Part shown: positions 18,055 through 27,315 of the stretch, one piece after another
Layout of the letters: each line of letters starts with the position of its first letter
How positions within the stretch are numbered: position 1 is the first letter of the stretch
Origin: Chitinophagaceae bacterium
GTDB taxonomy: Bacteria; Bacteroidota; Bacteroidia; Chitinophagales; Chitinophagaceae
Direction of reading: 5' to 3'
DNA length: 64,000 nt
NCBI GenBank assembly: GCA_016721085.1
Contig: JADKJI010000005.1
Coordinates: forward strand, 62,001-126,000
The notes under the pieces: model-generated
Told to the model about the DNA's origin: nothing
Databases searched by the model: none
The model's input: the letters and a program-made list of their open reading frames with translations, nothing else
Position numbers and translations under genes: made by a program

Positions 18055-19263
18055 ATGTTTCGCATATCCGATAAACATCTAAACAGGAAATGGTTCAAAG
18101 CCGGCATCCTGGCTCTTATGGGCCTCGGAGTAACTCCCGCTGCATGGGCAGCAGGCCCTCCGGCACCTTCTTCCATGTCGGACCCATTAGTAATCTCCCT
18201 TGTAATTCTGATGCTTTTATTGCTATTGATCATAGCCTTATTAGCAAACGTATTATTAGGCACTGCTCATTTCCAACAGGAGAATGAGAAGAAATCAGGA
18301 ATAAAAGCAACAATGGTCGTTGGACTCATGCTTTTATCATCATCAATAATGGCGCAAGCCCCAACAAGTACTCCAGCAGCAGCGGCCCCAACAACTATTG
18401 GTGGATTGTCTGAAACAACTTTCTATTTAATCATTGGCGTATTAGTAGTAGAAATTGTTGTGATATTGTTCTTGTTACTGCAACTGAAAGCAATGCTGGC
18501 AAAAGAAAAGCTTCGCAAGATTGCAGAAGCAACAGCAGCAGGATTAGCACCAGCGGCTCCAGGATTATCATGGTGGGATAAATTCAACAGCTTCCGCCCA
18601 ATTGAAAAAGAAGCCGACCTTGATTTGGGACATGATTATGATGGTATCCGTGAACTGGATAACCGTCTTCCACCATGGTGGCTTTATGGATTCTATATCA
18701 CAATTGTTGCTGCAGGTATCTATCTGTATCGTTATCATGTAGTTCATTCAGCGCCATTAAGTGCAGAAGAACTTGTGATAGCTACAAAAGCTGCTGAGAA
18801 AAAACAAGCTGAATACTTGAAGAATGCTGCTAATCTGGTTGACGAAACAAGTGTAAAAGTGTTGACCGCCGAAGCTGATCTTAGCGCTGGCAAAGCATTA
18901 TTTATTTCCAACTGTAAACCATGCCATGGTGAAGATGCGAGCGGTATGGCTGCTCCTGGTGTTCAGGGTGTTGGTCCAAACCTAACCGATGATTATTGGA
19001 TTCATGGTGGTGGTATCAGCGATATCTTCAAATCAATAAAATATGGTTGGCAGGATAAAGGTATGAAGAGCTGGAAAGTAGATTTTACAGCTTCACAAAT
19101 GGCACAAATTTCCAGTTTTGTAAAATCTTTAAGAGGTACTAAACCACAAGATAAAGGAGGAAGAGCTCCCCAAGGTGATTTGTACACTGAGGGTGCTGCA
19201 AAATCAGATACTACAGCCACTGGAAGTACTGCACCTGCCGTGGACACTGCTGCTAAAAAATAA
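18055..19263 (+). CDS. ccoP: cbb3 oxidase cytochrome c subunit CcoP, mono-haem
   Basis: A 402-residue membrane-bound cytochrome c. The first 150 residues form an extra N-terminal region with three hydrophobic segments, including a second signal-like sequence; then comes the CcoP signature WWDKFNSFRPIEKEADLDLGHDYDGIRELDNRLPPWW and a membrane helix near 215-235. One haem c motif, CKPCH at about residue 287, is followed by GVGPNLTDDYWIHGG. Classical proteobacterial CcoP has two haems; only one CxxCH exists here, as in other Bacteroidota. An alanine/threonine-rich tail closes the protein. It passes electrons to the CcoNO fusion. Confidence 0.9.
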   Translation: MFRISDKHLNRKWFKAGILALMGLGVTPAAWAAGPPAPSSMSDPLVISLVILMLLLLLIIALLANVLLGTAHFQQENEKKSGIKATMVVGLMLLSSSIMAQAPTSTPAAAAPTTIGGLSETTFYLIIGVLVVEIVVILFLLLQLKAMLAKEKLRKIAEATAAGLAPAAPGLSWWDKFNSFRPIEKEADLDLGHDYDGIRELDNRLPPWWLYGFYITIVAAGIYLYRYHVVHSAPLSAEELVIATKAAEKKQAEYLKNAANLVDETSVKVLTAEADLSAGKALFISNCKPCHGEDASGMAAPGVQGVGPNLTDDYWIHGGGISDIFKSIKYGWQDKGMKSWKVDFTASQMAQISSFVKSLRGTKPQDKGGRAPQGDLYTEGAAKSDTTATGSTAPAVDTAAKK

Positions 19264-19283
19264 ATGTATAGGAGAGAGATACT

Positions 19284-20732
19284 ATGAATACAAAAGATGA
19301 TTCATTAAAAAATAATCCCTTAAAAGAAACTCCTCAGTCACCTGAGGAAGTTTCTTTTCGGGACCGTATTGCTACTGTAGATGCGTCTGGAAAAAGAAAG
19401 TGGATTTTTGCACAAAAACCTAAAGGACGTTTCTGTAATGTTCGTACCCTCGTGAGTTATGGGTTTTTTATTCTGTTTTTTACGATGCCATTTATTCACA
19501 TTGATGGCAGACCATTTTTTCTTTTCAATGTAACTCAGGCGAAATTTATTCTTTTTGGAAAAGTATTCTGGCCACAAGACTTTTTCATTTTCGGATTAAC
19601 GATGATCACCTTCATCGTTTTCATCATTCTATTTACAGCCGCATTTGGTCGCCTTTTCTGTGGATGGGTTTGCCCACAAACCATTTTCATGGAAATGTTC
19701 TTCCGAAAGCTGGAATATTTCATAGAAGGTGATGCTGCCAAACAAAAACAGTTATCCGCTGGACCATGGGATACAAATAAGATCGTACGCAAAGTAATAA
19801 AGCACTTTGTGTTTTTCCTGATGTCCTTTGTTATTGCCAATTTCTTTTTATCCTACATAATTGGCGTGAAGGAATTATGGAAAATAATTACAGAACCTGT
19901 TGCCCAACATATTCCCGGGCTAATGGCTCTTACCATATTCTCTGCTGTATTCTATGGCGTATATGCCTATTTCAGGGAACAAGCCTGTACAGTTGTTTGT
20001 CCTTATGGCCGCTTACAAAGCGTTTTGCTTGATAAAAACTCCATGCTGGTTGCCTATGATTATAAAAGAGGCGAACCACGTGGTAAATTCGATAAAAGAG
20101 TTGACAGAACAATCGGTGATTGTATAGATTGTTATCAGTGCGTAAGGGTTTGTCCTACCGGTATTGACATTCGCAATGGTACTCAATTGGAATGCGTTGG
20201 TTGTACCGCTTGTATCGATGCCTGCGACGATGTTATGGTAAAGATTCAGAAGCCAAAAGGATTGGTAAGATATGCATCTGAAAACGGAATAGCCAATGGA
20301 GAAAAACTCCACTACACTACCCGTATGAAAATGTATACCGTATTATTAGGTATATTACTGAGCATTCTTAGCTTCCTGTTGTTTACAAGAAAAGATGTTG
20401 ATGCTACTATTATGCGCACTCCGGGACAACTGTTCCAGGAAAGAGGCACAGACAGCATTTCCAATCTGTACAACATTAAAGTAGCCAACAAAACAGTAAA
20501 AGAAGTACCTCTTCAATTAAGGCTTGAAAATGCAGAAGGTAGTATTGAAATAATCGGATCTCATCATATAATCACTGTTCAAAAAGAAGGCCAGGGTGCT
20601 GGTTCATTCTTCATCATACTTCCAACAAAAAGTTTGCAGAAAAGAAAATCGACAATAAGTGTTGGTATTTATCAGGGAGACAAGAAGATCGATGTACTCA
20701 CCACAAGTTTTCTAGGTCCTGTAAACCAATAA
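19284..20732 (+). CDS. ccoG: cbb3 oxidase accessory protein CcoG/FixG
   Basis: A 482-residue membrane iron-sulfur protein, thought to reduce Cu(II) to Cu(I) for cbb3 assembly. Membrane helices lie at about residues 50-75, 95-125, 170-195, 210-230 and 350-365. Cysteine motifs are CGWVCPQTIFME, CTVVCPYGRLQ, and a two-cluster ferredoxin domain (CIDCYQCVRVCP and CVGCTACIDACD). The C-terminus is an Ig-like FixG domain. Length is typical. It follows ccoP by 20 bases with an AGGAGAG ribosome binding site. Confidence 0.94.
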   Translation: MNTKDDSLKNNPLKETPQSPEEVSFRDRIATVDASGKRKWIFAQKPKGRFCNVRTLVSYGFFILFFTMPFIHIDGRPFFLFNVTQAKFILFGKVFWPQDFFIFGLTMITFIVFIILFTAAFGRLFCGWVCPQTIFMEMFFRKLEYFIEGDAAKQKQLSAGPWDTNKIVRKVIKHFVFFLMSFVIANFFLSYIIGVKELWKIITEPVAQHIPGLMALTIFSAVFYGVYAYFREQACTVVCPYGRLQSVLLDKNSMLVAYDYKRGEPRGKFDKRVDRTIGDCIDCYQCVRVCPTGIDIRNGTQLECVGCTACIDACDDVMVKIQKPKGLVRYASENGIANGEKLHYTTRMKMYTVLLGILLSILSFLLFTRKDVDATIMRTPGQLFQERGTDSISNLYNIKVANKTVKEVPLQLRLENAEGSIEIIGSHHIITVQKEGQGAGSFFIILPTKSLQKRKSTISVGIYQGDKKIDVLTTSFLGPVNQ

Positions 20733-20743
20733 AAAATACAATT

Positions 20744-21184
20744 ATGAAAATTAGTTGGGGAAATAAGATTCTGGTTGCCATAATTGCTTTTGTAGCTATG
20801 ATGGGAACACTGGTTTATAAAAGCCTTAATACCAATTACGAATTGGTATCAAAAGAATATTATAAAGAAGAGCTTGATTACCAGAAAATAATAGAAGCTT
20901 CTAACCGTACCCTGGCACTTACAAGTGCCGCTTCAGTTAGTGTAAATAATGAATCTGTATTAGTGGAATTGCCTGGAGAAATGAGAAACAAGAATGTTAC
21001 AGGTTCTATACTTTTCTATTGCGCAACAGATGCCAGCAAAGACAAGACTATTGAAATGAAAGTTTCAGCAGATGGTCAGCAGGCGATTGATAAATCATCT
21101 TTAAGGCCTGGTCATTATACTGTAAAGATGAGTTGGGTAGCCGATGGACAATCATATTATTCAGAAAAAGCAGTAACACGGTAA
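20744..21184 (+). CDS. FixH/CcoH family protein
   Basis: A 146-residue protein with one N-terminal membrane anchor (ILVAIIAFVAMMGTLVYKSL) and a periplasmic strand-rich domain containing NYELVSKEYYKEELDYQ, a sequence typical of FixH/CcoH-like proteins of cbb3 clusters. The family is required for oxidase assembly or stability; the precise job is unresolved. It is 11 bases after ccoG and 3 bases before the SafE-like gene, so it is in the same operon. Confidence 0.85.
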   Translation: MKISWGNKILVAIIAFVAMMGTLVYKSLNTNYELVSKEYYKEELDYQKIIEASNRTLALTSAASVSVNNESVLVELPGEMRNKNVTGSILFYCATDASKDKTIEMKVSADGQQAIDKSSLRPGHYTVKMSWVADGQSYYSEKAVTR

Positions 21185-21187
21185 TAT

Positions 21188-21892
21188 ATGTGGCAGGCAT
21201 TGATAGCAGGTGGCAGTCTTGGCTTACTCAGCAGTTTTCACTGTGTGGGTATGTGTGGACCGTTGGCACTATCATTGCCTGTTCAACATTTTTCCAGGAT
21301 ACAACAGATTATCGCCTTGCTTCTTTATAATATGGGCAGGGTGGTTACCTATTCTTTACTTGGACTTATTTTTGGAATTACCGGACGCCAGTTATTCGTT
21401 GCCGGGTGGCAACAATGGTTCTCCATTGCACTCGGTGTTTTTATTCTGGTTTTAGCATTGCAATATTTCTTTTTCAAAAATCTATGGCAACCTTCCTGGC
21501 TTCAGAACTTCCACTACAAAGTACAGGGATGGATGTCGCATTTCTTGCAATCACGTCATATAAGCGCTTTCCTACTTCTGGGAATGGCTAATGGTCTGCT
21601 ACCATGTGGCATGGTTTATATAGCCATTGCAGGAGCCTTAAGCAGCTCTGAAGTAGTACATAGTGTTGCATTCATGGCTGCTTTTGGAATGGCCACACTG
21701 CCTGCCATGTTCTTCTTAAGCTGGATGGGTTTACGAATGGATCTTGGTATCAGAAACAGGATACGTAAAGTGATGCCAATGGTAGTAGTAGCAATTGCTC
21801 TTGTATTAATATTAAGGGGAATGAATCTCGGTATCCCTTTTATAAGCCCTGTATTGGCTAGTTCTCCTGGAGATGCTATCAATTGCCATTAA
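21188..21892 (+). CDS. SafE/UreH-like membrane protein of the cbb3 cluster
   Basis: A 234-residue, six-helix membrane protein of the TauE/SafE (UreH-domain, DsbD-like) group. Helix one holds SSFHCVGMCGPLALSL, where HC-x2-MCGP may bind a metal or be redox active, and NGLLPCGMVYIAIAG repeats the PCGxxY pattern in the second half, so the protein is an internal duplication. Members next to cco genes are considered to help copper supply for the oxidase; sulfite export is improbable in this setting. Last gene of the operon. Confidence 0.85.
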   Translation: MWQALIAGGSLGLLSSFHCVGMCGPLALSLPVQHFSRIQQIIALLLYNMGRVVTYSLLGLIFGITGRQLFVAGWQQWFSIALGVFILVLALQYFFFKNLWQPSWLQNFHYKVQGWMSHFLQSRHISAFLLLGMANGLLPCGMVYIAIAGALSSSEVVHSVAFMAAFGMATLPAMFFLSWMGLRMDLGIRNRIRKVMPMVVVAIALVLILRGMNLGIPFISPVLASSPGDAINCH

Positions 21893-21928
21893 TTCATATC
21901 TCGCAATTCATCGTACTTCTATTTATAA

Positions 21929-23494
21929 TCATTCACCAATTGGAATTGACTGCGGAACAGAAAGGGAAATTGTTGTTCCCTTACCTAACTCACTATTAAG
22001 CGATAAGGTTCCCTGTAATAAGTCGGCATATCTTCTAACAATATGAAGTCCGAGTCCGGTACCTTGAATATTCACCGCATTCTTACCTCTGAAAAAGCTA
22101 GTGAAAAGATGCTGTTGGTCTTCTTCCGAAATACCAATCCCTTCATCAGAAACTGAAAGATGTAATTGTTCCTGATCCTTATAAGCATGTACTTTGATGG
22201 CCGCCCCGTCATTACTGAATTTAACGGCATTACTTACAAGGTTGATAAGAATATTCTTCAGCAATTTCTTATCTGTCTTAACCCTGCCTGTACCCTGGCA
22301 ATTAACCAAAATTTCCTGCCCTGGCTTTAGGATTGCATGCATTTCATCTGCCACATCTTCCAGGAATTCTTTCAGGTAAAAAATATCCAGATGGGTAGCC
22401 ACTTTTCCTTCTTCCAAACGCCCTAGTGACAGGAAGTCTTCCAGAAGATCGTTTAGATGCTTTACAGAATCCTTTATTCGATTGATATGCCTGTTACGGC
22501 TATCCTGTTCGTCTTCTTTAACATATCGGGATATAAGGGAAGCGGATGATAATACAGAACTCAAAGGTGTCCTGAATTCATGAGAAGCCATTGAAACAAA
22601 ACGCGATTTAATCTCATTCAATTCCTTCTCTTTGCTCAAAGCATCGCTCAGGTCTTTTTGAGACTGTTCCAATTCCTGCAATGCTTCCTGCAAAATAAGG
22701 GTACGCTCCTTCACTTTTGTTTCCAGTTCGGCATTCAATTGGCGTATTTCAGAAGAAACCTTTTCCAATTGCATCCGCTGTGCCGTCATTCTTGCTTCGG
22801 CCTCTTTTCTTTGTGTAATATCTACAACGAAAGCAATCACGAAAGACTCATTCTTTTGCCGGTAATGGCTCAAGCTTATTTCAACAGGGAACTCATTCCC
22901 ATGTTTATCCCGGGCAAATAAGTCACGGCCATGCCCCATTCTCCTGTTCGATGGGTTATTGGCAAAACTATTTCTGTAAGTATCATGATTACCCTGATAC
23001 CGCATTGGGATCAATAATTCAACAGGCTTCCCCAGCATTTCCTGTTTACTGTACTTGAACAATTGTTCGCTGGCTGGATTCACCAATATAATTTCACCCT
23101 TCTTATTTGTAAGAATGATACCTTCTGTAGCATGTTCAAACAAGGCATTCATCTGTAGCTGATCCTGTTCCATTGACCTATACAGCTTCTTCACATACAA
23201 AACTGCAATTATTGCCAGCAGCATGATGATAATGGAGAACATATGCTGCATGATGATCTGCTGCTGATCCATTCCCTCATGATCATAAAAGGAGGAAATC
23301 AACACCAACGATATACACACAAATCCAAAAACTATCGTGTACTTATCTTCTTTAAGGAAAACAGTTAAAAGTATAACGGTTATAAGACCACCATCAAAAA
23401 AGCTGAAATTGGGCATTATATATTGCAAAACCGCCGTACATAATGTTACGATAGCACAGAATAGCAGTACAATTAATGGCCTCTCTTTAAACAT
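21929..23494 (-). CDS. PAS domain sensor histidine kinase, FixL-like
   Basis: A 521-residue membrane kinase. Four hydrophobic helices occupy residues 8-103, followed by a PAS domain (about 115-230), a coiled coil (235-295), a HisKA domain with the phospho-accepting H305 (SMASHEFRTPLSS) and a HATPase domain with N, G1 (DEGIGIS) and G2 (GTGLGLHI) boxes. In the PAS domain, PMRYQGNHDTY (H170) and MGHGR (R190) coincide with the haem-ligand His and Arg region of rhizobial FixL; however the same words occur in PAS domains without haem. It has no receiver gene beside it, and the receiver-CRP fusion 9 kb away is a reasonable partner. It converges on the SafE-like gene. Confidence 0.9.
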   Translation of the reverse strand: MFKERPLIVLLFCAIVTLCTAVLQYIMPNFSFFDGGLITVILLTVFLKEDKYTIVFGFVCISLVLISSFYDHEGMDQQQIIMQHMFSIIIMLLAIIAVLYVKKLYRSMEQDQLQMNALFEHATEGIILTNKKGEIILVNPASEQLFKYSKQEMLGKPVELLIPMRYQGNHDTYRNSFANNPSNRRMGHGRDLFARDKHGNEFPVEISLSHYRQKNESFVIAFVVDITQRKEAEARMTAQRMQLEKVSSEIRQLNAELETKVKERTLILQEALQELEQSQKDLSDALSKEKELNEIKSRFVSMASHEFRTPLSSVLSSASLISRYVKEDEQDSRNRHINRIKDSVKHLNDLLEDFLSLGRLEEGKVATHLDIFYLKEFLEDVADEMHAILKPGQEILVNCQGTGRVKTDKKLLKNILINLVSNAVKFSNDGAAIKVHAYKDQEQLHLSVSDEGIGISEEDQQHLFTSFFRGKNAVNIQGTGLGLHIVRRYADLLQGTLSLNSELGKGTTISLSVPQSIPIGE

Positions 23495-23549
23495 ATCCTT
23501 CGTTTACGGTGGAAATTTAGCACAAACTGGCCGAAAAAAAAGGTAATTG

Positions 23550-23557
23550 TATCTTTG
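23550..23557 (+). promoter_or_regulatory. possible minus-7 promoter element of trmD
   Basis: TATCTTTG matches the Bacteroidota minus-7 consensus TAnnTTTG and ends four bases before the trmD ATG, which would make the transcript leaderless or nearly so. No clear minus-33 TTTG is seen at the usual distance, so support is weak. Confidence 0.3.
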
Positions 23558-23561
23558 CCTC

Positions 23562-24238
23562 ATGCATATTGACATCATCACCGTTTTACCTGAATTACTG
23601 GAAAGCCCATTTGGCCATTCAATTATGAAAAGGGCACAGGAAAAAGGCTTATTGGTAGTTAAGACCCATGCCCTTAGGCAATGGGCGGTAAATGAATATG
23701 GGCAGGTTGATGATTATCAATACGGAGGTGGCGCTGGAATGGTTCTTATGTGCGAACCACTGGTGAATGCCATCGAAGCCTTATCCAAAGAAAGGAAATA
23801 TGATGGAATTATCTATCTGACCCCAGATGGTCAAACTTTACAACAATCCATGGCCAACCAATTATCGATGAAGGAAAACCTTTTATTGATATGCGGCCAT
23901 TACAAGGGAATAGACCAGCGAATAAGGGACCATTATATAACACGTGAAATTTCTATTGGCGACTATGTATTAAGTGGAGGCGAACTAGCAGCCGCCGTTT
24001 TGGTAGATGCCATAGGAAGGCTGCTGCCCGGAGTTCTAAATAATGAAACCTCTGCCCTTACAGACTCGTTTCAGGATAACTTACTGGCACCTCCTGTATA
24101 TACCCGTCCTGCCGAGTTCAAGGGCTGGAAAATACCTGATATCCTTTTAAGCGGCGATTTAAAAAAATAGAAGACTGGCGACACGAACAAAGTGTTGAGC
24201 GCACAAAAGAACGCCGACCCGATTTGCTGCCAGAATAA
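23562..24238 (+). CDS. trmD: tRNA (guanine-37 N1)-methyltransferase, one frameshift
   Basis: TrmD methylates G37 next to the anticodon of several tRNAs with SAM and prevents frameshifting in translation. The SPOUT knot is plain: SPFGHSIMKRA, QVDDYQYGGGAGMV, LLICGHYKGIDQRI, and EISIGDYVLSGGELAAAV. The frame stops at 24170, but one more A in the run of seven at 24161-24167 restores IEDWRHEQSVERTKERRPDLLPE up to a stop at 24236-24238, the normal TrmD tail, giving 225 residues. Because trmD is essential in most bacteria, this is most likely a sequencing or assembly indel. The ATG at 23562 (MHIDIITVLPELL) is the family start. Confidence 0.9.
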
Positions 24239-24305
24239 GGCTATAAATTCAGTATATTACATGCCTTTTAATGCACACCAATTTCCTAGAAACACACTTA
24301 TTAGA

Positions 24306-26522
24306 ATGTATCGCCATATCACTTTCACTATAGCTCTTACATTGTTATGTGGCATTTCATTTGCACAACTACTTACCTCCCATCAAGACCAATACAAATT
24401 ACATATCAGGAAGGCTTCAACTTCAATAAAAGTTGACGGGCTCTTTGATGAAGAAGCCTGGGATAAAGCAGAAACGAGTACAGACTTCATCAGAAAATTC
24501 CCAAATGACCTGGCCATTCCCATTAGAAGAACTATTGTAAAGACCACATATGATGATGCTTACATTTATTTTGCATTTACATCTTACGATAGTAGTACTC
24601 ATGTAATCCAAAGTTTAAAAAGGGATGGCGGTCATGAAATGAATGATGCAGTAGGTGTTGTAATTGATCCCCTGAACCAGCGTACCGGTGGCTTCTTCTT
24701 TGTTGTTAGCGCTTTCAATACCCAAACCGATGACCAATTAAATGGCGGATCGGATCAACTATCATTAAGCTGGGATAACAAGTGGTATTCTGCAACGAAG
24801 AGATATGCCGACCACTGGACGGCAGAAATAGCGATACCTTTCAAAACCATACGATATAAGGGTGACAGGAAATTATGGGGAATCAATTTTCTGAGAAGTG
24901 ATTTGAAGACAAATGAATATTCCTGCTGGACACGAATTCCCATCAATTTCAAATCGTATGATTTGGGGTATACAGGGTCACTACTTTGGGATTCGCCTCC
25001 TCCCCCTGCAGGCTCAAACATGGCATTCATTCCTTATGTTACCGGGAACCTGAATTCCAATAAGGAAAATAATCAACCATTAAAAGCAGGTGGCAATGCA
25101 GGTTTTGATGCAAAAGTGGCACTTTCTTCTTCACTGAACCTCGACTTGACCGTTAATCCTGATTTCTCACAAATTGAAGTTGATCAACAAGTAACCAACC
25201 TAACCCGCTTCAATATCTTCTTACCCGAAAAAAGGACTTTCTTTTTAGAAAACTCAGATATCTTTTCCGGCTATGGCATTGAACCAATAAGGCCATTCTA
25301 TTCAAGAAGAATAGGACTGGATGATGATGGCAATGCTATCCCCATTTATGGTGGCGCTCGTTTAAGTGGGAATTTGGGCAGCCGAACAAGAATAGGAATC
25401 ATGAATATGGAAACTGGGAGAAAGAATGGATATGCAGGACAAAACTATTCTGCTATTTCAGTAAATCAGGGTCTTTTCAAACGTTCCCTGATAAAAGGGT
25501 ATTTCCTAAACAGACAGGGATTCATGACGGAAGCCGAAAAACAACAAGACCCATTAAAAGCCTATGGAAGAAATGCTGGTGGAGAGTTCGCTTACTCCAA
25601 CCTGAAAGGCACCTGGAATGCCTGGCTCAACTTCAATAAGTCATTTAAACCGGGGATCCATACTGAAAATACATACGGAAGCACTGGTATCGGTTATTCT
25701 GATGATAAATTCAGTATGATAGTTGATGTAACCAGCGTTGGCACCAACTATTACACTGATATGGGTTATGTGGAAAGAATAGAAAACTATGATGCAGCGA
25801 GAGATACAATAGTACGAGTAGGCTTTAAACACCTTTTTACAGAAGCAACCTGGAGAATTGCACCTCCGAAAGGGAAAATTAACCGGCATACATTTAACTT
25901 ATCCAATTACCGTGTGGTAAACCCAGATTATAGTTTGAATGAAAACAATCTTGAGTTTGATTACCAATTGGAATTCAGCAACACCGCTTCTTTAAATGCA
26001 GAAGTGAGTAATAATACCGTACAATTATTATTCCCCATTTCCTTTACTGATGCCACTCCAATTCCTGTTGCCAGGTATAAGTATTCAAACGGATCCATCA
26101 AATTCAATTCTGATATAAGAAAAACCTTCAATTATTTTCTTATGGCAGGGGGTGGAGAGTTCTATAATGGAACTGTTAAGCAACTGCAAACCGGATTCAC
26201 TTACAGGAAACAGCCTTCATTGAGTTTCACTCTTGCCTTTGAATATAACCAATTACGATTCCCACTTACCTATGGCAAGACTGAATTGTTTCTGATAGCC
26301 CCAAGGGTAGAGATCAGCTTCTCTACAAATCTTTTCTGGACAACATTCCTACAGTACAATACGCAGAATAATAATTTTAATATCAATAGCCGATTCCAAT
26401 GGCGGTATAAGCCGATGAGCGACTTGTTTTTAGTGTATACCGACAACTATTTTACAGATCCATTATTGAAGAATAAAAGCAGGGCCCTGGTGTTAAAACT
26501 AAACTACTGGCTTAACTTATAA
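24306..26522 (+). CDS. DUF5916 outer-membrane-type protein with CBM9-like domain
   Basis: A 738-residue exported protein. A signal peptide (MYRHITFTIALTLLCGISFAQ, ATG 24306) precedes a CBM9-like beta-sandwich (about 40-220: VDGLFDEEAWDKAE, YIYFAFTSYD, WTAEIAIPFKTIRY). The rest follows the DUF5916 pattern, with LDLTVNPDFSQIEVDQQVTNLTRFNIFLPEKRTFFLENSDIF, and appears to be a beta-barrel ending in LNYWLNL. These proteins are often described as hydrolase-associated, but no reaction is proven. The frame is open upstream to 24192, overlapping the end of trmD; the signal peptide fixes the start. Confidence 0.85.
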   Translation: MYRHITFTIALTLLCGISFAQLLTSHQDQYKLHIRKASTSIKVDGLFDEEAWDKAETSTDFIRKFPNDLAIPIRRTIVKTTYDDAYIYFAFTSYDSSTHVIQSLKRDGGHEMNDAVGVVIDPLNQRTGGFFFVVSAFNTQTDDQLNGGSDQLSLSWDNKWYSATKRYADHWTAEIAIPFKTIRYKGDRKLWGINFLRSDLKTNEYSCWTRIPINFKSYDLGYTGSLLWDSPPPPAGSNMAFIPYVTGNLNSNKENNQPLKAGGNAGFDAKVALSSSLNLDLTVNPDFSQIEVDQQVTNLTRFNIFLPEKRTFFLENSDIFSGYGIEPIRPFYSRRIGLDDDGNAIPIYGGARLSGNLGSRTRIGIMNMETGRKNGYAGQNYSAISVNQGLFKRSLIKGYFLNRQGFMTEAEKQQDPLKAYGRNAGGEFAYSNLKGTWNAWLNFNKSFKPGIHTENTYGSTGIGYSDDKFSMIVDVTSVGTNYYTDMGYVERIENYDAARDTIVRVGFKHLFTEATWRIAPPKGKINRHTFNLSNYRVVNPDYSLNENNLEFDYQLEFSNTASLNAEVSNNTVQLLFPISFTDATPIPVARYKYSNGSIKFNSDIRKTFNYFLMAGGGEFYNGTVKQLQTGFTYRKQPSLSFTLAFEYNQLRFPLTYGKTELFLIAPRVEISFSTNLFWTTFLQYNTQNNNFNINSRFQWRYKPMSDLFLVYTDNYFTDPLLKNKSRALVLKLNYWLNL

Positions 26523-27185
26523 TCAGCGCTTCTTTTCAACCCAAAGGAATTCAGCAAAGCCCAGTAAATCCCAAAAAATGTTTCCCGTAACTGGTTTACC
26601 TCGTAACCATCTAAATGGTATTCGAACAGGAGTCATCAATACATAAAACCAGCTACGACGAAGACCACTTCTAACTACACGGCAATTCTTGCTTTCAAAT
26701 AAGCTGGTCAGTTCCTTTACAGAATATATCCTAACGTGGGTACTGTCGTCAAAATAATTCAACGTACCTTTCATAGAGGGTAGTCGGGTGCTCCTGACTC
26801 CGGGATATTCAACATATAAAAATCCGCCTGGCTTGAGTTTGGGTAATAATCCTGCTAAAACAGCATCTCCATTATAAAGATGTTCTATAACATGTACCAA
26901 TAATATTGCATCAAAAAAACCATCTGGGATTGAATCGAATTTGAGCAGGGTAAGGTCCATTTCGTAGAAATCTTTCATCACAGCAAAATCGGCTGGATTG
27001 TTATTGTACTCACGACTCAGATCCAGTCCATAATATGAGCAGCCAGGGAATAGGGCCACTGTCTTTGTAGCCGATTGATTACCGGAACCGATATCAAGGA
27101 GGGTAAATGGCTGTTTACCAAAACAGCGGTGAAGAAAGTTGAATTTGGGGTTCTGTAACTTAACCCAGGATTGTAAGGATGCCAT
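26523..27185 (-). CDS. class I SAM-dependent methyltransferase
   Basis: A Rossmann-fold methyltransferase of about 220 residues. Motif I is FTLLDIGSGNQSATK, the acidic end of strand two is YGLDLSREY, and ILLVHVIEHLYNGDAVL followed by LKPGGFLYVEYPG gives motifs III and post-III. This pattern is that of Methyltransf_11/23-type enzymes acting on small molecules or lipids; the substrate is unknown. The stop codon directly abuts that of the DUF5916 gene on the other strand. An in-frame ATG at 27197 would add four residues. Confidence 0.85.
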   Translation of the reverse strand: MASLQSWVKLQNPKFNFLHRCFGKQPFTLLDIGSGNQSATKTVALFPGCSYYGLDLSREYNNNPADFAVMKDFYEMDLTLLKFDSIPDGFFDAILLVHVIEHLYNGDAVLAGLLPKLKPGGFLYVEYPGVRSTRLPSMKGTLNYFDDSTHVRIYSVKELTSLFESKNCRVVRSGLRRSWFYVLMTPVRIPFRWLRGKPVTGNIFWDLLGFAEFLWVEKKR

Positions 27186-27315
27186 AAGTTGGCACACAAG
27201 ATAAGAGATTCCGAATATTCTTCATTTTCTTGCAAACGATTGTTCAATTTTAAATTACGTTTGAAGGAATTCGACCTAATTTCATGAAATTGCAAAACAC
27301 CTAAAAACAACGGAT

